Positions 14,653-18,549 of a stretch of 18,549 nt of DNA are shown here, one piece after another (positions within the stretch are counted from its first letter, which is position 1; each line of letters begins with the position of its first letter). Location of the stretch: positions 1-18,549 of the forward strand of contig JALTZQ010000074.1 in assembly GCA_027046105.1 (NCBI GenBank). The letters run 5' to 3'. Source of the DNA: Pyrodictiaceae archaeon (GTDB lineage Archaea > Thermoproteota > Thermoprotei_A > Sulfolobales > Pyrodictiaceae). The position numbers were made by a program, and so were the translations under genes. The notes under the pieces were generated by a model. The model was not told where the DNA came from and did not search any database. It saw only the letters and a list, made by a program, of their open reading frames with translations.

Positions 14653-15132
14653 ATGATTAGTAGGCCCAGCAGGTTCGGGCTACTCACAGATAAACAGCTT
14701 CGCGTACTCGCATTACGTGATGGCGCTGGTATGAGTTTTTCATCGATAGCAAGATCTATGGGTACTACTAGACAAGATGTCTCATCCACATACCGTAGAG
14801 CAATAGCCAATGTAGAAATTGCTAGGGAAACACTTGCAGCATATACTATTGCAACTTCTAGCCTACTCGTTGTCCGGAAGGATACAAGCTTGGACGAGGT
14901 AGTGGAGAAGATCTTGAAAACTGCTGATGAGGAGGGTATTAGGTTGAAGTGGGGTCGACCGGAGCTCTACCTTATTCTACGTGGCCTTCTCCGAGACAAA
15001 CTAGACGGTTCTATACTCAAAACCAGTATAGTAATAGCCGTACGGAGAGATGGTTGTTTTGAAATCTTTGATCCTATTTTTGTCGAAGATATTCTTAGGG
15101 CAATAGGTAGAAGCACACCTAAGAAGAATTAG
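14653..15132 (+). CDS. tfx: Tfx-family DNA-binding transcriptional regulator
   Basis: A 159-aa archaeal regulator. The N-terminal third is the Tfx helix-turn-helix: LTDKQLRVLALRDGAGMSF, then SSIARSMGTTRQDVSSTYRRAIANV (about residues 28-53) and IARETLAAYTIATSS. The C-terminal domain (about 75-159) is alpha/beta and may sense a ligand. In Methanothermobacter, Tfx binds downstream of the fmdECB promoter of molybdenum formylmethanofuran dehydrogenase. Sitting inside a molybdate/tungstate-type transporter locus fits an equivalent metal-linked role here (inference). ATG at 14653 has GGGAGG about 11 bases upstream. It is divergent from the permease and its 3' end overlaps the binding-protein gene by 14 bases, tail to tail. 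Confidence 0.88.
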   Translation: MISRPSRFGLLTDKQLRVLALRDGAGMSFSSIARSMGTTRQDVSSTYRRAIANVEIARETLAAYTIATSSLLVVRKDTSLDEVVEKILKTADEEGIRLKWGRPELYLILRGLLRDKLDGSILKTSIVIAVRRDGCFEIFDPIFVEDILRAIGRSTPKKN

Positions 15133-16015
15133 TTCGATTAGCTATTACTTTGCTATCGTCCAGCAGCTCCCTTATACCCGGAATCTCGGCTTCGGGCGCT
15201 GCCTTGACGACTTCATCCAGTGTTGTAATGTAGTGGTAGCGTTGCCATACATGTTTCGCGTAATCGGATGATGTAACAAACTTCACAAACTCTAGTGCTG
15301 CTTCGCGATTCCTACTTGTCGAGAGGACTGCTATGGGTATGTAGCTGATACGAGGTAGCTCACTGGGTTTTAACCATATTATCTCGGTGGAGTTGGAGTA
15401 CCAGTAGTGTGTTACATGCCAATTTATCACCGCATCAACAACTCCCATGGCTACAAGAGCTGCTAGTTTAGCAGCATTCTCTGCATAAACTACTATGTTC
15501 TTACGAACTTGTTCCCATAACCCATTATATTCTAGTATTTCAACTGCATACTGGCCTATAACTACATGCTCAGGGTCACCAATAGCTACTTTTACTCCAG
15601 GCTTAGCAAGATCCCCAAGACCAGTAATGTTTGCGGGGTTACTCCGAGGTACAATGATTGCTGGAACAATATATGCTGCTATACGAATGCTCTTAGGATC
15701 TATGATACCCCTCTTCAAGGCCATCGCCATGTACTCAGGTGATGCAGGGGCATACACGTCGCCACGACCAGATAACTCTATAGCAGCTAAGAGGCGGCCC
15801 GAGGACCCATAAACCGCTTCTACCTTAATGCCAGTGCGGCGCTCAAACTCTCTAACGAGCTGCTCCCACGCCTTCTTAGCAGCTGCACACAAGTAGACTG
15901 TTATTTTCTCCTGCGAATCCAACGTATCAGTTGATGAGATAAGCATTACGAGTATAAGTGAGGAGGCAAATGCTACAGCAAGTACTATGAGCACAAGGTA
16001 CCTTACTGCGTGCAT
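15119..16015 (-). CDS. ABC transporter substrate-binding protein, ModA-like
   Basis: A 298-aa extracytoplasmic binding protein anchored by an N-terminal hydrophobic helix (about 5-27) with no lipobox cysteine. ModA-like blocks are VEAVYGSSGRLLAAIE, DVYAPASPEYM, VAIGDPEHVVIGQYAVE, GLWEQVRKNIV and the AVINWHVTHYW region. The first ligand loop of ModA (usually AAASL, whose Ser contacts the oxyanion) reads CAAAKKAW, lacking that Ser, so the ligand may differ or be held differently. The ATG at 16015 has no Shine-Dalgarno, so it may be leaderless or start a few codons later. It is separated from its presumed permease and ATPase by the antiparallel Tfx gene. Confidence 0.85.
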   Translation of the reverse strand: MHAVRYLVLIVLAVAFASSLILVMLISSTDTLDSQEKITVYLCAAAKKAWEQLVREFERRTGIKVEAVYGSSGRLLAAIELSGRGDVYAPASPEYMAMALKRGIIDPKSIRIAAYIVPAIIVPRSNPANITGLGDLAKPGVKVAIGDPEHVVIGQYAVEILEYNGLWEQVRKNIVVYAENAAKLAALVAMGVVDAVINWHVTHYWYSNSTEIIWLKPSELPRISYIPIAVLSTSRNREAALEFVKFVTSSDYAKHVWQRYHYITTLDEVVKAAPEAEIPGIRELLDDSKVIANRTNSS

Positions 16016-16072
16016 GGAAAGTCAGCCAACTTAACAAGGACATCACTGCTGAGTAAAAATGTTATTGGATTA

Positions 16073-16096
16073 TTGTAAAGATATTGATTTTTACAA
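16073..16096. repeat. 7-bp inverted repeat with TTTACA half-sites upstream of the binding-protein gene
   Basis: TTGTAAA (16073-16079) and TTTACAA (16090-16096) are exact reverse complements with a 10-base AT-rich spacer. The half-site core TTTACA also appears twice in the Tfx/permease control region. The element is 58-81 bases upstream of the binding-protein ATG, inside the 228-base AT-rich gap shared with the divergent TauE gene. Confidence 0.45.
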
Positions 16097-16188
16097 GAAG
16101 AACCTTACCCAAGGCGCTGAGGAAGATTAACCCCACTAATAAAGTAAAGACTTCAAAGAATTCACTGAAAATTCATGGTACCAATGTG

Positions 16189-16204
16189 TTTTAATGGTAT
16201 AAGG
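16189..16204 (+). promoter_or_regulatory. TATA-like region for the TauE/SafE gene
   Basis: TTTTAAT (16189-16195) followed by TATAAGG (16199-16205) gives two overlapping TATA candidates. Starts about 25 bases downstream would leave a leader of about 15-30 bases to the GTG at 16244, enough for the GAGAGG ribosome site. Confidence 0.4.
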
Positions 16205-16243
16205 GGTGTCGCTTAGGCTCTCCCTGGGCTCTTTGAGAGAGGG

Positions 16244-17062
16244 GTGATTGCAACGGAGCTAAGCATTGCCTACGATTTCGTTGTTGGATTAGCCGCTGGC
16301 CTAGTCGGTGGCTTCTTAGGGCTTGGTGGAGGTGTTGTCCTGGTACCAATGTTCGTTACACATCTTGGTATTGATGTAAAGACTGCCGTAGCAACTAGTC
16401 TTAGCCTAGCTGTTGTCAATGGGCTTATAGCTAGCGGATCACATTGTCGCCGCGGCTTGGTCAATCCCTATCTTGTATCAATTCTCGCTCCTGCAGGTAT
16501 TTTCGGGGCTATCGCTGGCAGCCTTTTCACGCTCAGCGTTCCCGGCATAGTAGTTAAGGCTGTTTTTGTTGGCTTGTTAATCTATGCATTTGCCTCAATA
16601 TTCTTTGGTGGACCACGTGAACGCGTGTCAAGCGGGTCCTTCGAGTATTTCGACGAGGCCCGTAACACTACTATACGGTATGGTGTCCGCAGGCCACTAC
16701 TACTAGGTCTCCTTTCATTTAGTGCTGGTGTTGCCTCGGGAATGCTAGGTATCGGTGGTGGTACAGTCTACGTACCCCTCATGGTGGTGGTTGGTTGGGT
16801 GCCAATAAAACCAGCCATAGCTGCAAGTAGCTATCTAGTTGCCTTGACCAGTGCTTCGGGTGCCCTAGTCTACTTAGCCCATGGGGTTGTGGATTCAATG
16901 CTATTCTCCGCTACCGCGCCTGGAGTATTGTTAGGCGCTGCTATCGGTGCACGTGCTATGCGCAAAACGAGGGCCGCCATTGTACGTCGTATCTTTGGCC
17001 TAGTACTCCTCTACTACGCCTACGACATGTTAATGGATGTAATAGCAGAGTTAACGGGATAG
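16244..17062 (+). CDS. TauE/SafE-family membrane permease
   Basis: A 272-aa protein with about eight transmembrane helices in two homologous halves. Each half begins with the family glycine motif: GLVGGFLGLGGGVVLVPM (19-36) and GVASGMLGIGGGTVYVPLM (about 160-178), each followed by A(V/I)A(T/A)S. Members export sulfite, sulfoacetate or other organosulfur anions, but most archaeal ones are untested. The start is GTG at 16244 with GAGAGG just before it; a stop lies ten codons upstream and no better start lies between. It is the first of two genes, and its control region is shared with the divergent oxyanion-binding protein. Confidence 0.92.
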   Translation: MIATELSIAYDFVVGLAAGLVGGFLGLGGGVVLVPMFVTHLGIDVKTAVATSLSLAVVNGLIASGSHCRRGLVNPYLVSILAPAGIFGAIAGSLFTLSVPGIVVKAVFVGLLIYAFASIFFGGPRERVSSGSFEYFDEARNTTIRYGVRRPLLLGLLSFSAGVASGMLGIGGGTVYVPLMVVVGWVPIKPAIAASSYLVALTSASGALVYLAHGVVDSMLFSATAPGVLLGAAIGARAMRKTRAAIVRRIFGLVLLYYAYDMLMDVIAELTG

Positions 17063-17078
17063 AAAGGTGGAGGGTCAT

Positions 17079-17330
17079 ATGTCGTGCTCATATAGGTTAC
17101 ACGTGTATACCGTTCTGGCGGCGCTAGCATTCGCCATGATAGGTATTATACTCGGCGCGCCTATGGTCTCGGAAATAGGGCTTATGATTGTGCTAGCTGT
17201 GCCTGGTATAAGTGCTGCCTATATGGCGTTAAGGAGTAGGGTACTAGGAATTTCCCAGCGCATACTGCTTATTCTAGCAATGACTGTGATCTACACCTAC
17301 GCCATATACGCATTACCCACAAAGCCTTAG
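17079..17330 (+). CDS. Small membrane protein following TauE, possibly DUF1634-like
   Basis: An 83-aa protein with about three hydrophobic helices (9-28, 32-50 and 60-78). The pattern of a Gly-rich first helix, EIGLMIVLAVPGISAAYMAL and a final LILAMTVIYTYAIYAL is reminiscent of DUF1634 proteins often encoded next to TauE/SafE genes, but similarity by eye is weak. The frame opens at a GTG (17067), yet GGTGGAGGG there is an excellent Shine-Dalgarno for the ATG at 17079, so I use the shorter form. The gap to the TauE stop is only 16 bases, so they are surely cotranscribed and the product may be an accessory subunit. Confidence 0.72.
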   Translation: MSCSYRLHVYTVLAALAFAMIGIILGAPMVSEIGLMIVLAVPGISAAYMALRSRVLGISQRILLILAMTVIYTYAIYALPTKP

Positions 17331-17337
17331 ACCTAAG

Positions 17338-17345
17338 CATATAAG
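17338..17345 (+). promoter_or_regulatory. TATA-like box for the B3/B4-domain gene
   Basis: CATATAAG centred near 17341 would start transcription around 17365-17370, only 5-10 bases before the ATG at 17375. The gene has no Shine-Dalgarno, so a nearly leaderless mRNA is consistent. Confidence 0.5.
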
Positions 17346-17374
17346 GGTCTGCCTTAAGTGAGTGCCACTCTACT

Positions 17375-18115
17375 ATGCCAGAAAGAGTATCTGCAACGTT
17401 AGGAGGTGCCAGGCCTAACTTGGATGAGCTATGTAAAACTATCTATAGCCTCCTCCGCGTCGAAACCGATACTGCTCCCCTAGGAGTCTTTGTTGGATAC
17501 ACCATTGTCTGGGGGGATCGCCCCTTAAACCCAAGGACACTTGACGAGGAGGTTGAGAAAGTTACTGAGGAGATTAGATCGCGTTATAGCCCTGAATCTC
17601 TACGAGAAGACCCTATCGTTAGGGCCTACCGTGACTTTTACTGGAGAATAGGTATTGACCCAACTAAGACTAGACCTAGTAGTGAAGCCTTAGTACGCCG
17701 TATATTACGTGGCCGTGGACTCCCAAGGATAGATCCCATAGTTGATGCTGGAAACATCGCATCCGCACAAACAATGGTCCCTATCGGACTTTATGATGTA
17801 GACCGTGTCGTGTTTCCTGTAACCCTACGGCTAAGCCATGGGAATGAACTGTTTAAGCCCATTGGTGGTGGTGAGGAGAGGCTTAAACCGCGCATCCCCA
17901 TACTTGTCGATAGTGAGGGTAAAGTGATTCATCTCTATCCACATCGCGACTCAATTGAAACCGCTATACGTGGGGAGACCGTTAGGGTCTTTGCCTTAGC
18001 TGCTGGCGTGCCTGGTGTACCTAGAAGCCTGGTTAGGAAAGCCCTTGAAAAATACGTTGAGCTAATGAAGAGGCTTGGATGGAGTTGGTGTGGTCAAATC
18101 GTTTTCCAGCCCTAG
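17375..18115 (+). CDS. Stand-alone B3/B4-domain protein (PheRS beta-like)
   Basis: A 246-aa protein related to the B3/B4 domain of the phenylalanyl-tRNA synthetase beta chain, which in the full enzyme performs tRNA editing. The best block is YRDFYWRIGIDPTKTRPSSE (85-104), followed by LVRRILRG, NIASAQTMVPIGLYDVD and VTLRLSHGNELFKPIGGG. No synthetase catalytic motifs are present. Free B3/B4 proteins are widespread in archaea and bacteria; their substrate is not established, and a role in aminoacyl-tRNA quality control is inference. The stop overlaps the stop of the next, convergent gene by 4 bases (CTAG). Confidence 0.85.
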   Translation: MPERVSATLGGARPNLDELCKTIYSLLRVETDTAPLGVFVGYTIVWGDRPLNPRTLDEEVEKVTEEIRSRYSPESLREDPIVRAYRDFYWRIGIDPTKTRPSSEALVRRILRGRGLPRIDPIVDAGNIASAQTMVPIGLYDVDRVVFPVTLRLSHGNELFKPIGGGEERLKPRIPILVDSEGKVIHLYPHRDSIETAIRGETVRVFALAAGVPGVPRSLVRKALEKYVELMKRLGWSWCGQIVFQP

Positions 18116-18549
18116 CTCCTCCGCGACACAGCATAAGCCAGGACAACGCCAACTGCGAGCCCAACCGCTAGCCCCACTATTGCTATCGTCAATAGTTGAT
18201 CCACTGTTGCTGGCATAGGCTTGTACATGGTTACCGGGCTTGCCACTGTGACAATCTCCCTCTCGGTCACAGTTTTCTCAACAATGGTGCTTACAGTCTT
18301 AACCATGGCCTCTGTAGTTGTAACCGTCTCTGTTACACTCTTGGTAACTGTTACTGGGAGTAATTGCGTACCTGGAGGAACCGGTGAGCCTTTTTCAACC
18401 AAGCCATACAAGAGGAGGGTGTACATAGCCGCTGCTATGTACATTCCTAGTGCTTGGTCGGGTTTCTCCTCTCCACGTAATGCATCAGCGTATTCAATGT
18501 AAAGTGACGGGAGTATTGGTTGATACCCCTTCTCTGCTACGAGCCTCAT
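18112..18549 (-). CDS. Membrane-anchored Thr-rich surface protein, partial (N-terminus outside window)
   Basis: Only the last 145 residues are visible. An ATG coincides with the final three bases of the window, but the frame is open to the edge, so this is probably an internal Met. The visible part has a helical segment (about 5-52, with YIEYADALRGEEKPDQALGM), a linker very rich in Thr and Val (about 66-103, repeated TVT/VTE patterns), a transmembrane helix (about 117-140) and a short basic tail SRRS. This is the usual layout of archaeal surface proteins held by a C-terminal anchor behind a Thr-rich, likely glycosylated stalk. The ectodomain function is unknown; a membrane protease or binding protein is possible. 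Confidence 0.7.
   Translation of the reverse strand: MRLVAEKGYQPILPSLYIEYADALRGEEKPDQALGMYIAAAMYTLLLYGLVEKGSPVPPGTQLLPVTVTKSVTETVTTTEAMVKTVSTIVEKTVTEREIVTVASPVTMYKPMPATVDQLLTIAIVGLAVGLAVGVVLAYAVSRRS

Noticed and set aside
18221..18502. Thr/Val-rich plus-strand frame at the right edge as a separate gene
   Set aside because: It is the antisense of the Thr-rich stalk of the minus-strand surface protein; the repeats arise from the complementary codons.

Overview
The window reads as a chromosomal segment of a hyperthermophilic crenarchaeon, most likely from the Desulfurococcales/Pyrodictiaceae side (inference). The reasons are archaeal-type inositol-phosphate synthase and di-myo-inositol phosphate (DIP) solute genes, a Tfx-family regulator, two-subunit class I fumarase, frequent TTG/GTG starts, strong GGAGGTG-type Shine-Dalgarno (SD) sites, AT-rich TATA-like boxes, and tightly packed genes with overlapping stops. 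No rRNA, tRNA, CRISPR, transposon or integrase signature was seen, and no gene-free gap exceeds 300 bases.

Left block (1-6100): an unrecognised gene converges on ino1 (myo-inositol-1-phosphate synthase). On the same strand as ino1, and upstream of it, lie a Tat-exported metallophosphoesterase, CTP:inositol-1-phosphate cytidylyltransferase (IPCT) and the membrane DIPP synthase. Together they convert glucose-6-phosphate to inositol-1-phosphate, then to CDP-inositol, then to phospho-DIP, the precursor of a heat-protective solute. IPCT and DIPP synthase are fused in many hyperthermophiles but are separate, overlapping genes here. Divergent from this cluster is a polytopic membrane protein ending in an endonuclease/exonuclease/phosphatase (EEP) domain.

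Middle block (6100-12500): a winged-helix protein, then a six-gene minus-strand run fumarase alpha - fumarase beta - sdhA - sdhC - sdhD - sdhB. It catalyses malate/fumarate/succinate interconversion, used either in a TCA cycle or reductively in the dicarboxylate/4-hydroxybutyrate cycle known from autotrophic Desulfurococcales.

Right block (12500-18549): an oxyanion (probably molybdate/tungstate) ABC importer whose ATPase and permease genes are separated from the binding-protein gene by an antiparallel Tfx regulator gene. The intergenic regions hold inverted repeats and a recurring TTTACA element that could be the regulatory circuit. Next come a TauE/SafE permease with a small membrane partner, a stand-alone B3/B4-domain protein, and the C-terminal part of a Thr-rich, membrane-anchored surface protein cut by the window edge.

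The most interesting items are a perfect 9-bp inverted repeat that would bury the permease SD, the TTTACA elements around the Tfx circuit, the unfused IPCT/DIPP-synthase pair in different frames, the phosphoesterase in the DIP cluster, and the divergent multi-membrane EEP protein.
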